From the NCBI RefSeq assembly GCF_002250505.1, contig NZ_NJGY01000001.1:3119066-3183065 (forward strand): DNA of 64,000 nt, given 5' to 3'. The DNA is from Janthinobacterium sp. PC23-8. Lineage in GTDB: Bacteria; Pseudomonadota; Gammaproteobacteria; Burkholderiales; Burkholderiaceae_D. The position numbers were made by a program, and so were the translations under genes. Below are positions 45,457 to 53,865 of this stretch, in pieces. The notes below the pieces were generated by a model that had not been told where the DNA came from, searched no databases, and saw only the letters and a list, made by a program, of their open reading frames with translations. Each line of letters begins with the position of its first letter. The stretch's first letter is position 1.

Positions 45457-46914
45457 TCACCTGGGCGGCGCCAGCCGCAGCGACAGGCCCACCGGCGACA
45501 TCACAAAGCCCATCAGCTCCTGCGCCTCGCCACCATCGGGCGTATCGACGCCGGCGATCTCGAAACTGCCCAGCAGCATGGCCATGGCGATCTTGATTTC
45601 CAGCAGCGCCAGATAGCGGCCCGGGCAGGTGCGCAGGCCGGAGCCGAAGGGCATGGCGGCGCGGCTGTTGTTGACCTGGCCCTCCTGTCCTTGCTTCAGC
45701 CAGCGCTCGGGCTTGAAGGCTTGCGCATCGGGAAAGTGTGCGTCGGACACGGTATCGTGGCGCAGCACGCACCATACGATGCTGCCGGCCGGCACGGCCA
45801 CGTCGCCCACCACCGTGTCGCGCAGCGCTTCGAGCGGCAAAAACGGCGCCACCGGCTTCAGGCGCATCGCTTCGCTGGCGCAGGCGCCCAGGTAATCGAG
45901 GCTGTTCATCTGCTCGATGGTAAAGCCGGCCATGTCGGGCGCCACCCGGCGCACTTCCTCGCGCGCCCGGGCCAGGGCGTGGGGATGTCGCTGCAGCAAA
46001 TAAATCATCCACGAAATCGTGTTGGCCGTGGTGTCTTCGCCGGCCAGCAGCATGGTCAGCACATTGCCGGCCACGGCGCGGTCGTCGACACCGCTGTCTT
46101 TCTCGTCGGCGGCGGCGATCATGGCTTCGAGCAGATTGGGCGGGCGCAGGCGCCGCGCCGGGTCCTGCTCCATGCGCACCCGCGCCTGCTGGACCAGGTC
46201 GCTCACGGCCCGGTCCAGCGCCGCCACGTCGCGCTCCAGGCGCTTGTCTGCGGGTAACTTGAAGTAGCGCCAGTAGGGCAACATCGACAGGCTGCGCCGC
46301 GCCACGGCCGGCAAAATCGCATCCATATGGCGCTGGATTACATCCTCGCCCGCTTCCAGGGTATTGACCTCGGTGCCAAAGGCCAGCCCCGCGATAATGT
46401 CGACCGTGTAGCGTTTCAGGTCGCCGTCGAGGCTGATCGGCTGGCCTTGTTGCGCCGCTGCCTGCCAGCGCCGCTGCAAGCGCTGCGCCACCGTCACCAG
46501 CGACGGAAAATAGGCCTTGATGGCGCCCGGGGCCATGCCGGCCATCACCATGCGGCGCTGGTTGCGCCACGCGTTGCCTTCGGCCAGGAACAGGCCCGGA
46601 ATGCCGCCCATTTCCTCGGACACGAGATAGCTCGACAGCGGGCGGCGAAAGCCGTCGGGGCGGTCGCGCAAAATGGCGGCGACCGCGACACTATCGGCCA
46701 CCACCAGCACCAGGGTGCGGCCAAACCAGGCGCGCATGAAGGGGCCATAACGGCGTACCCAGCCTTCCACGTCGCGGTGGATGCGCGGCAGTTTTAACTG
46801 CAAACTGTTGCCCAGCACGGGCAGGGCGAATGGACCCGGCAAGTGGCGGATCTGGCGCAGGGTGCGCGGGATGGCGGGCGCTTCGGGCGCGGCGGCAAGG
46901 TCGAGTGGCGGCAT
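45457..46914 (-). CDS. Cytochrome P450
   Basis: A 485-residue soluble P450. Diagnostic motifs: I-helix AGEDTTANT, K-helix EAMR (ExxR), PERW, and the haem loop FGSGLRTCPGRYLALLEIK with the axial Cys. GGAG lies 6 bases before the ATG at 46914; the longer frame to 47019 is rejected. The divergent AraC-family gene is a candidate regulator. Redox partners are not encoded nearby. Substrate unknown. Confidence 0.92.
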   Translation of the reverse strand: MPPLDLAAAPEAPAIPRTLRQIRHLPGPFALPVLGNSLQLKLPRIHRDVEGWVRRYGPFMRAWFGRTLVLVVADSVAVAAILRDRPDGFRRPLSSYLVSEEMGGIPGLFLAEGNAWRNQRRMVMAGMAPGAIKAYFPSLVTVAQRLQRRWQAAAQQGQPISLDGDLKRYTVDIIAGLAFGTEVNTLEAGEDVIQRHMDAILPAVARRSLSMLPYWRYFKLPADKRLERDVAALDRAVSDLVQQARVRMEQDPARRLRPPNLLEAMIAAADEKDSGVDDRAVAGNVLTMLLAGEDTTANTISWMIYLLQRHPHALARAREEVRRVAPDMAGFTIEQMNSLDYLGACASEAMRLKPVAPFLPLEALRDTVVGDVAVPAGSIVWCVLRHDTVSDAHFPDAQAFKPERWLKQGQEGQVNNSRAAMPFGSGLRTCPGRYLALLEIKIAMAMLLGSFEIAGVDTPDGGEAQELMGFVMSPVGLSLRLAPPR

Positions 46915-47027
46915 GGCAAACTCCGTTGGACGGCGAATAATGGCATGACTGTAGCGCGCATGATGGCGCCTGTCTTGAACGTATACGACATCGCCCGTGG
47001 CGCATGAATCTCGGTACAATCGCTGTC

Positions 47028-47885
47028 ATGGCTACCGCTTCCCTTCCTGTCACGCGCTTGATCGCGCCGCGCCTGGCGCTCGCTTCCTGCGTGCGCGCCT
47101 TTCTGGTGCGCGACACGACCGGCTGCCCGACTTTGCCGCCGGCGCAGCGCCTGAACCGCTTTCCGGCCGCGCCCATGTGCAGCATCATCTGGACGGTGGC
47201 GGGCGAGCTCGAAGCGGCCGCGCCGGGGCTGGCTTGGGGCGACGTGCGCATGCCGGCGGCCCTGTTTGGCGGCCCCCGTTCGTATCCGCTGGTCAGCTAC
47301 AACCCGGGCCCCGTGCATTCCTTCGTCGTGATGTTTTATCCGGCCGCGCTGCATGCCTTGACTGGCATGGCGATGGCGCCGCTGCTGGACCAGTTCCGTC
47401 CGTTTGAGGACTTGTTCGATGGCGAATGGCAAGCGCTGTCGCGGGCCGTGCTGGTCGCGCCCAGCGATGAAGTGCGCGTGCAACTGGTGGAGGATTTTCT
47501 CGCGCCACGCTGGCAAGTGGCGCGTCAGCAGGACGATCAACCGGCCAGCGCCATCGGCGACTGGGTGCGGCGCCTGGGTGTGCAGGCCGTGTCCAGCGGC
47601 CTGGCCGGCGGCGCGCGCAATGTCGAGCGCCGCATCAAGACCTGGGCCGGCCAGCCCATGCGCACCCTGCACCGCATGCGCCGCGCCGAGCAGCTGTTCC
47701 TCGACGAGCGCGACGCCATGCTGCAGGGTAAAGTTTCCTGGTCCGATCTGGCCGCCCATGGCGGCTATGCCGACCAGGCCCATTTATGCCGGGAAACGCG
47801 GCAGATCACGGGATTGAGCCCGACCGAACTGGCGCGCGCCAGCCGTGACGATGAAAGTTACTGGATCTATCGCATCTGGAATTAG
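47028..47885 (+). CDS. AraC-family transcriptional regulator
   Basis: About 285 residues. The N-terminal ligand-binding part is followed by a C-terminal AraC DNA-binding domain, best seen in WSDLAAHGGYADQAHLCRET and RQITGLSPTEL. ATG 47028 is used; ATG 47004 is also possible. TACAAT (47015-47020) may be a -10 for a longer leader if the later start is wrong. Divergent from the P450 gene, which it may control. An imperfect direct repeat of GCGCTGA follows its stop. Confidence 0.82.
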   Translation: MATASLPVTRLIAPRLALASCVRAFLVRDTTGCPTLPPAQRLNRFPAAPMCSIIWTVAGELEAAAPGLAWGDVRMPAALFGGPRSYPLVSYNPGPVHSFVVMFYPAALHALTGMAMAPLLDQFRPFEDLFDGEWQALSRAVLVAPSDEVRVQLVEDFLAPRWQVARQQDDQPASAIGDWVRRLGVQAVSSGLAGGARNVERRIKTWAGQPMRTLHRMRRAEQLFLDERDAMLQGKVSWSDLAAHGGYADQAHLCRETRQITGLSPTELARASRDDESYWIYRIWN

Positions 47886-48023
47886 AGCGCTGACCCACGC
47901 TGCAGCGCTGAGCCAGGGGCGGCCCCCGCGTTCGATAGGAATAGCACTTGCACGCAAGCACTAGCACCGGTATCTTGTCCTTCAGCCATGGCTGTGTTGC
48001 CTGGTATTTCAGGAGGATCGCGA

Positions 48024-48641
48024 GTGACCAGTTTCCGCAACAATACCGACCGCCTGCTCGAAGTACGGCTGCAGGACGAAAAAGTGCTGGCGATCGCCGG
48101 CGCCATGGTCGCCTATACGGGCAGCATCAAGTTTGAAAAATCCCTGCTCGGCGGCGAAGGCATCTTTGGCGCGCTCAAGCGCAAGGTGACCAACGAAGGC
48201 ATGCAGCTGATGCAGGCCTCCGGCAACGGCACCGTGTTCTTTGCCCACAATGCGTTCGAGATCACCGTGCTGGCGCTGGCCGGCGAAAAGCTGACCATCG
48301 AAAGCAGCAGCCTCCTGGCCTACGACACCAGCCTGAAGACCGGCACCAGCTTTGCCGGCCTGCGCGGCGCCAGCTCGGGCCAGGGCCTGTTTTCCACCAC
48401 GGTGGAAGGCAACGGCAATATCGCCGTCATCTCGCAAGGCAACCTGATCATGCTGGAAGTGACGCCCTCGACCCCGCTGCGGGTGGACCCGGACGCCTTT
48501 GTCGGCTTCAAGGGCGATATCCGCCAGGAATTCGTGTTCGACGTCAACTGGCGCACGATGATAGGACAAAGCTCGGGCGAGTCCTACCAGCACAAATTCA
48601 CCGGCCAGGGCGTGGTGTATATCCAGCCCGCCGAACGTTAA
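48024..48641 (+). CDS. AIM24-family protein (first of three)
   Basis: A 205-residue protein of the AIM24/TIGR00266-like beta-sandwich family, with EVRLQDEKVLAIAGAMVAYT at the N-terminus and QHKFTGQGVVYIQPAER at the end. A GTG start at 48024 is chosen because AGGAGG (48011-48016) is 7 bases upstream; an ATG 12 codons earlier lacks a site. Family members are often found with stress (Ter) genes. No membrane segment. First gene of a three-gene operon. Confidence 0.85.
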   Translation: MTSFRNNTDRLLEVRLQDEKVLAIAGAMVAYTGSIKFEKSLLGGEGIFGALKRKVTNEGMQLMQASGNGTVFFAHNAFEITVLALAGEKLTIESSSLLAYDTSLKTGTSFAGLRGASSGQGLFSTTVEGNGNIAVISQGNLIMLEVTPSTPLRVDPDAFVGFKGDIRQEFVFDVNWRTMIGQSSGESYQHKFTGQGVVYIQPAER

Positions 48642-48659
48642 GCAGCCAGGAGCCACGCG

Positions 48660-49301
48660 ATGCCGGTTTATCAGCAGATCAATGAAAAAATGCTCGAGGT
48701 CAAACTCAGCAACGAAGAAGTGTTCGCGCGCAAGGGCGCCATGGTGTCCTACCAGGGCGAGGTGCAGTTCAGCCGCTCCTTCCTGGCGGGCCAGGGCGTG
48801 CAAAGCCTGGCCATGCGCGCCGTTACCAATGAAGGCTACGCCATGATGGCGGCCAGGGGTAGCGGCAGCGTGTACTACGCGCACGCCGGCCTGTTCGTCA
48901 CCATTATTCCGGTGCGCGGCGAAACCCTGTATGTGGAAAGCGACACTTTGCTGGCCTTTGACGCGCGCCTGACGGCCGGCACCATGTTCCTCGGCAACCA
49001 GGGCGGCATCCAGGGCGTGGTGCGCGGCGCGGTATCGGGCCAGGGCCTGTTTACCACCACCTTGCAGGGCACCGGCGAAGTGGCGATTTTGTCGGATGGC
49101 AACACCATCGGCCTGCCCGTCACGCCGGACGTGCCGGTGTTTGTCGACCCGCAAGCGTATATCGGCCATACGGGGCAACTGAGTTCGAATATTGTTACCG
49201 ACCTGAACTGGAAAACCTTTGTCGGACAAGCCTCGGGCGAATCGTACCAGGTGAAATTCACGGGCCAGGGCACGGTCTATATCCAAGCGAGCGAAAGGTA
49301 A
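48660..49301 (+). CDS. AIM24-family protein (second of three)
   Basis: A 213-residue paralogue of the preceding protein: EVKLSNEEVFARKGAMVSYQ, a central GNQGGIQGVVRGAVSGQGLF and a tail YQVKFTGQGTVYIQASER that closely matches the first copy. AGGAG lies 7 bases upstream. Only 18 bases separate it from the first gene and 3 from the third. Confidence 0.87.
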   Translation: MPVYQQINEKMLEVKLSNEEVFARKGAMVSYQGEVQFSRSFLAGQGVQSLAMRAVTNEGYAMMAARGSGSVYYAHAGLFVTIIPVRGETLYVESDTLLAFDARLTAGTMFLGNQGGIQGVVRGAVSGQGLFTTTLQGTGEVAILSDGNTIGLPVTPDVPVFVDPQAYIGHTGQLSSNIVTDLNWKTFVGQASGESYQVKFTGQGTVYIQASER

Positions 49302-49304
49302 GCC

Positions 49305-50042
49305 ATGACGATCTACAATCCCTCCACCTTGCCGAAAAACGATAACCTGAACCGTTTTTCGTATGTGATCGACGTCAAGGAACAGATCTTCATTCGCAAG
49401 GGCAAGATGATTGCCTTTTATGGCGAGCTGCGCTTCGAGGCCATGGGCAGCAGCGTGCTCGACCTGATCGTGCGCACCGCCTTCAACGCCCCCAAGTATG
49501 TCCATCATTTCGTGGTGGCGAACGGGCAGGGCCAGCTGATTTTGGGCGACAACGGCAACGACCTGGCCTGCTATGATCTCGACAACGCCAACATGACCAT
49601 CCGCGCGAAAAACCTGCTGGGATTTACCAAGGACGTGATCTGCCAGGAATCGACCTTGCCCGGCTATCTGACCATGATCGGCACCGGCAAGGTGATCGCC
49701 TCGTCGAACGGCCCCGTGCACTTTCTGGAACTGCCGTGCCGGGTCGACGAGCAGGCCGTGCTGGGCTGGGCCGATTGCCCCAGCCCGTCATACCACTACG
49801 ATTACGCCCATGTGCAGGGCTGGGCCTCGGCGGCCGGTGCGTTGACCGGTTTCAGCCTGTCGGGCGAGGAAAAACAGATCGATTTCACGGGCGCCGGCAC
49901 GGTGCTGGTGCAGTCGTCGGAACTGGACATGGCGGGCAGCTCGACCCTGGCGCATCTGCTGTCGCAACTGCCGCTGCTGGGCCAGGACGACCTGAACAAG
50001 CTGAGTGTTTCGGCGCAGCAGCAGATGAAGGAAAACCGCTAG
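49305..50042 (+). CDS. AIM24-family protein (third, divergent)
   Basis: A 245-residue AIM24-type protein, more diverged and with an extra C-terminal helical tail (SSTLAHLLSQLPLLGQDDLN). The core keeps VKEQIFIRKGKMIAFYGEL and EKQIDFTGAGTVLVQSSE. Its Shine-Dalgarno (AAAGG) is inside the end of the second gene. The operon ends here, facing the enoyl-CoA hydratase. Confidence 0.85.
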   Translation: MTIYNPSTLPKNDNLNRFSYVIDVKEQIFIRKGKMIAFYGELRFEAMGSSVLDLIVRTAFNAPKYVHHFVVANGQGQLILGDNGNDLACYDLDNANMTIRAKNLLGFTKDVICQESTLPGYLTMIGTGKVIASSNGPVHFLELPCRVDEQAVLGWADCPSPSYHYDYAHVQGWASAAGALTGFSLSGEEKQIDFTGAGTVLVQSSELDMAGSSTLAHLLSQLPLLGQDDLNKLSVSAQQQMKENR

Positions 50043-50046
50043 GCTC

Positions 50047-50847
50047 CTAAGCTTGCGCTTGCCAGTTCGGCGGGCGTTTTTCCAGGAAGGCGGCAACGCC
50101 TTCCTGTGCGTCTTCCTCCATCATGTTGTTCGCCATCACGTCGCCCGCATAGGCATAGGCGTCGGCCAGCGCCATCTGGCGCTGGCGGTAGAACATCGCC
50201 TTGCCATGGCGCACGGCGGCCGGGCTCTTGTCCATGATGCTTTGCGCCAGCAGCGCCACCTGCTCGTCGAGCGCTTCGTCGGGCACGGCGGTATTGATCA
50301 GGCCCCAGTCAGCGGCCGTGCTGGCATCGATAAAGCGGCCCGTCACCAGCATGCCGAAGGCGCGCTTGGGCGACACATTGCGCGACAGCGCCACCGATGG
50401 CGTGGCGCAGAACAGGCCCACATTGATGCCGGACACGGCAAAGCGCGCCGAGGCAGCCGCCACCGCCAGGTCGCAACTGGCCACCAACTGGCAGCCGGCC
50501 GCCGTGGCGATGCCATGCACGCGCGCAATCACCGGCACGGGCAATTCCTGTATCGCCCGCATCACGCGCGAACACTGCGCAAACAGCGTCTTGTAATAGG
50601 CGAGCTTGCGCGTGGCCTGCATTTCGCGCAAGTCGTGGCCGGCGCAAAACGCCTTGCCTTCGGCCGCCAGCACCACGCAGCGCACCTCGGGCTGGCCGGC
50701 GATGAGATCGAGTTCGGCCTGCAGCGCCGCCAGCATGGCTTCGGACAGGGCATTGAATTGCAGCGGACGGTTCAGGCGCAGGGTGACCAGGCCACCGGCG
50801 TTGTCGCGCAGCACCAGTGGCGCCGCTGTGTCAGTTGTGATGTTCAT
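50047..50847 (-). CDS. Enoyl-CoA hydratase/isomerase family protein
   Basis: A 266-residue crotonase-fold protein. AGHDLREM is the oxyanion-hole block and GIATAAGCQLVASCDLAVAA the second; the usual catalytic Glu positions are less obvious, so isomerase or other crotonase activity is possible. The ATG at 50847 lies only 9 bases from the inverted repeat of an IS110-type element and has no Shine-Dalgarno there, so expression may be altered. Last gene in its direction. Confidence 0.87.
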   Translation of the reverse strand: MNITTDTAAPLVLRDNAGGLVTLRLNRPLQFNALSEAMLAALQAELDLIAGQPEVRCVVLAAEGKAFCAGHDLREMQATRKLAYYKTLFAQCSRVMRAIQELPVPVIARVHGIATAAGCQLVASCDLAVAAASARFAVSGINVGLFCATPSVALSRNVSPKRAFGMLVTGRFIDASTAADWGLINTAVPDEALDEQVALLAQSIMDKSPAAVRHGKAMFYRQRQMALADAYAYAGDVMANNMMEEDAQEGVAAFLEKRPPNWQAQA

Positions 50848-50856
50848 GGCGTCTAT

Positions 50857-50869
50857 ATGGACGTCTCCC
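50857..50869 (+). repeat. Left inverted repeat of the IS1111-type element
   Basis: ATGGACGTCTCCC, the exact reverse complement of the repeat at 52479-52491. It lies 9 bases from the start codon of the enoyl-CoA hydratase gene. Confidence 0.8.
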
Positions 50870-51131
50870 GTTTGCCAAGGTGTTTTTTGTGTGTTCCAGA
50901 CAGGATAGGCTGCAGTTCTATATCCGGCCTTGCGGCAACGGTCTCTCCCCTGCCGGCCCCGATGAAATCCGCTGACCTACACCTCATTCTCCTGGCGGGC
51001 TTTGTGCCCGACTCGCCATTCAGGTTTAGTAAGTCCCGGTCTGACCTGTTTGTCATCACACGTTAATACCTTGCGCAACCTTTTGACATTCCATCCTTAT
51101 GTTGATTGATATTTACGTTCGTTCCGGGCTG
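50870..51131 (-). ncRNA. Candidate guide (bridge/seek) RNA region of the IS
   Basis: The untranslated stretch downstream of the transposase. In the IS1111 group, the RNA that directs the recombinase to donor and target DNA is made from the region after the transposase gene. I see no open frame here and no decoy. The exact RNA ends and loops cannot be read by eye, so only the region is given. Confidence 0.35.
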
Positions 51132-52154
51132 TTACGCTGGTCGGAGACTGACGTGTTCTTTGTCGTACTTCTGATCGTGCGCCAGCAGCGCCCAGATCGT
51201 CCTTGCTATTTTGTTCGCCAACGCCACCACGACCACGTTCGGCGGGCGGCGCTTGCCGATGTCCTGCAACCATTTGCCTGGCTCCTTGGTATGCATCAGC
51301 ACTGACCTGGCACCATGAGTAAGCAGCGTGCGCAGGTAAGTGTCGCCGCGCTTGCTGATCCCGAGCAGCCGGACCTTGCCGCCTGTTCCGGTCTGCGCCG
51401 GCACCAGACCAAGCCAAGCGGCGAACTCGCGCCCGGACTTGAACGCGTTCGCGTTGCCCATGGCTGCCACCGCCGCCGTCGCCGTCAGCAAGCCGACACC
51501 TGGAATCTCGGCGATCGCCTTACTGGCCCGGTCTTGCCGCATCCATGCCAGCAGCCGCTGCTCAATCTGCAGGATCTGTTGGTCCAGCCGGGCCAACATG
51601 TCCCACTGTTCGCGCAGGGTATCGATTAACAGGGCAGGCAAACGCTCAGCCAGTCGCGCCAGCGCGTCCTTCATGCCACGGTTCAGCGCGGTCCTGCCAA
51701 TCGGCATCACTTCGCCGTACTCGCCAAGCAAACCGCGCAAGCCGTTGCTCTGCATCGTGCGAAACTTCACCAACTGCTGCCGCATCCGGTGCAGGGACAG
51801 CACCGCCTGCTGCATCTCGCTCTTCACCGCCACAGCCCGCACGCCCGGCTGTTGTAGCGCAAGCCAGATCGCGCGCGCATCGGCGGCATCGTTCTTGTTG
51901 CCATTGACAAAAGCCTTGACCGCCTTGCCCGCCATCATCCTCACTTCGTGTCCCAATGCCTGCAAGGCGCGCGCCCAGTGATGCGACCCTCCGCACGCTT
52001 CCATCCCGATCAGGCACGCAGGCTTGTTGACGAAATACTCCAGGAACTTAGCCCGTTTGATCTGCTTGTTCAGAACCTCTCCGGTTTCTCGGTTGACCGA
52101 ATACACCTGGAACACGTTCTTGGCAGTGTCGACGCCATAAGCGGTAAAATTCAT
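51132..52154 (-). CDS. IS110-family DEDD transposase
   Basis: A 340-residue recombinase. The RuvC-like N-terminal half has YGVDTAKNVFQVY (first D), IGMEACGGSHHWARAL (E) and GNKNDAADARAI (D/D); the C-terminal transposase-20 half has IPGVGLLTATAAVAAMG and LLGISKRGDTYLRTLL with the serine region. The ATG at 52154 has AAGGAG 8 bases upstream; the 30-codon extension is rejected. All key residues are present and the frame is intact, so the element may be active. Confidence 0.93.
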   Translation of the reverse strand: MNFTAYGVDTAKNVFQVYSVNRETGEVLNKQIKRAKFLEYFVNKPACLIGMEACGGSHHWARALQALGHEVRMMAGKAVKAFVNGNKNDAADARAIWLALQQPGVRAVAVKSEMQQAVLSLHRMRQQLVKFRTMQSNGLRGLLGEYGEVMPIGRTALNRGMKDALARLAERLPALLIDTLREQWDMLARLDQQILQIEQRLLAWMRQDRASKAIAEIPGVGLLTATAAVAAMGNANAFKSGREFAAWLGLVPAQTGTGGKVRLLGISKRGDTYLRTLLTHGARSVLMHTKEPGKWLQDIGKRRPPNVVVVALANKIARTIWALLAHDQKYDKEHVSLRPA

Positions 52155-52478
52155 GGTGGGTTCTCCTTCCCTCAAGTGGTTTATTTGCACTTCCACTCTG
52201 GCACATTTGATGCCGTTGGCAAGCGAGAACCCACTCCTTGCCACGCGTCATCTGCCATCTATCTCGCCGCCAGTCACAGGCCGCCAATTCTCCCCACGTA
52301 AAACAAGCCAACCACCTCGTGATCCGTCGGCAGGGGCGATTTGAGCCGAGCGAAGGCGAGGTAGCCCGAAGGGCGTACCCCTGCGCATGCCCGGCGCTCC
52401 TCCAGAGCGTCCGGACGTTGCCCGCCGATTCGCGTAATTCGCTTTCAGTTCGATTCATCGCTGCGGCTCGTGTAGGAG
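52155..52478. other. Non-coding 5' region of the IS
   Basis: 324 bases between the transposase start and the right inverted repeat. It should carry the transposase promoter. No supported gene; small frames here are shadows. Confidence 0.45.
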
Positions 52479-52491
52479 GGAGACGTCCATT
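52479..52491 (-). repeat. Right inverted repeat of the IS1111-type element
   Basis: GGGAGACGTCCAT, the exact reverse complement of 50857-50869; 12 bases from the stop of the DUF2807 gene. Confidence 0.8.
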
Positions 52492-52503
52492 TCATTCTCC
52501 TGT

Positions 52504-53124
52504 TTACTTGGCGGCGCTGACGCTGCCGATGCCGGCCACCGATTTGTGCACGATCTTCGGCTTGCCGTAATACACCAGTTCGCCCATGCCGCGTACCACG
52601 GCATTCAGTTCCCCCGACGAATACACTTTCACCGAGCCGATGCCGTCGAAATTGACATCGACGTTTTGCGCCAGCAAGGCGCGCGTATCGACTTCGCCCA
52701 CGCCCTGGGCTTTCAGGCGCAGCCAGTCGATCTTGCCGTCGGCCAGCAGGCGCCCCGCGCCCTGATAGCTGATATCGACGCGCGGGCCGTGCAGCCTGGT
52801 CAGTATCTTTTCACCGGCGCCTTCGGCGATCAGCTTGCGCAACTGCGGCATGGTGACGATCACGCGCGGGTCGCCCTCGGTCTTCTTGATGTTCTTGTCC
52901 TTCATGGAAATCTTCAGTTCGCCATTGACCACTTCCGTGACCACGCCGCTCAAAAATTTCTGGTCGCCGCGCAGTGTGAGGCTGTGCTCCTTGCCCGACT
53001 CCACCTCGATGCTGATCGGGCCGCGGATATCGATGGCGTTGAAGGCGGTCACCGGTCGGGTCTGCTCGTCGGCGTGGACCAGCGGTGTGAAAGAAAGGGC
53101 GGCGAACAGGAGCAAGTGGCGCAT
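52504..53124 (-). CDS. DUF2807 (GIN domain) exported protein
   Basis: A 206-residue protein with a signal peptide (to VHADE) and the beta-helical GIN / DUF2807 domain: FNAIDIRGPISIEVESGKEH, then alternating G-V/I-D strands such as GVGEVDTRALLAQNVDVNFD. Such proteins may bind carbohydrates or act at the surface. AAGGA precedes the ATG. Its 3' end is 12 bases from the IS repeat. Confidence 0.85.
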   Translation of the reverse strand: MRHLLLFAALSFTPLVHADEQTRPVTAFNAIDIRGPISIEVESGKEHSLTLRGDQKFLSGVVTEVVNGELKISMKDKNIKKTEGDPRVIVTMPQLRKLIAEGAGEKILTRLHGPRVDISYQGAGRLLADGKIDWLRLKAQGVGEVDTRALLAQNVDVNFDGIGSVKVYSSGELNAVVRGMGELVYYGKPKIVHKSVAGIGSVSAAK

Positions 53125-53276
53125 GGCGATTTCCTTGTAAGGTGGAGTCGTCTATTCTAAGTTGCAATTTGAGCAAATGGGAAAATTTGCGATGAACGTC
53201 AAGCGGACCGCGTCACCGGCGCGCCCGACGCGACAGGCTTGGGCTATGCTGGAGCTTGATCAGCCCAGGAGCCGCC

Positions 53277-53834
53277 ATGAAAAATTACCAAAAGGAAGAT
53301 TACCCCGTCGACAATATCCGCCGCTTTCTCGAACCGGGGCCGGTGGTGCTGGTCAGCTCCACCTGGAAGGGCGAGAGCGATATCATGACCATGGGCTGGC
53401 ACATGATGATGGGGTTCACGCCCTCGCTGCTGGGCTGCTTTATTTCCGACGCCAACCACAGCTACGAAATGATCAAGCGCAGCATGGAGTGCGTGATCAA
53501 CCTGCCGACGGCCGACATGGTCGACCAGGTCGTCGCCATCGGCAACTGTAGCGGCGAAGACACCGACAAATTCGCCACCTTCGGCCTGACGGCGCAAGCG
53601 GCCGACAAAGAGAAAGCGCCGTTGATCGCCGAATGCTACGCCAACTTCGAATGCAAGCTCGCGCAGGTGGCGGGCAACCCGAAGGGCGGGTTTTTCATCT
53701 TCGAATGCGTGAAAGCCCATGTGGCAAGCTCGCCCAAGCTGCCCGAAACCCTGCACTACCGGGGCGACGGCGAGTTCATGGTGTCGGGCCGCACCATCAG
53801 CAGAAAAAGTTTGATGAAACCGGAGATGAGGTGA
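53277..53834 (+). CDS. Flavin reductase-like FMN-binding protein
   Basis: A 185-residue flavin-binding protein of the flavin reductase family: PVVLVSSTWKGESDIMTMGW binds FMN, SYEMIKRSMECVINLP and AVECYANFECKLAQ-like segments (as IAECYANFECKLAQVAGN) complete the split-barrel. AGGAG lies 5 bases before the ATG at 53277. Convergent with gdhA, 31 bases apart. Confidence 0.87.
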   Translation: MKNYQKEDYPVDNIRRFLEPGPVVLVSSTWKGESDIMTMGWHMMMGFTPSLLGCFISDANHSYEMIKRSMECVINLPTADMVDQVVAIGNCSGEDTDKFATFGLTAQAADKEKAPLIAECYANFECKLAQVAGNPKGGFFIFECVKAHVASSPKLPETLHYRGDGEFMVSGRTISRKSLMKPEMR

Positions 53835-53865
53835 ACGGTCGTTAACCCCAGTCGTTGCCGTCGAG

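Larger units (their letters stand above)
50857..52491 (-). mobile_element. IS110-family (IS1111-type) insertion sequence
   Basis: About 1.63 kb bounded by perfect 13-bp inverted repeats. One transposase gene (minus strand) is flanked by 262 bases after its stop and 324 bases before its start, both without frames. IS1111-group elements have short sub-terminal inverted repeats, and the true ends lie a few bases outside them, so exact boundaries are not fixed. No target-site duplication is expected for this family. The element sits between the DUF2807 gene and the enoyl-CoA hydratase gene. Confidence 0.8.
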
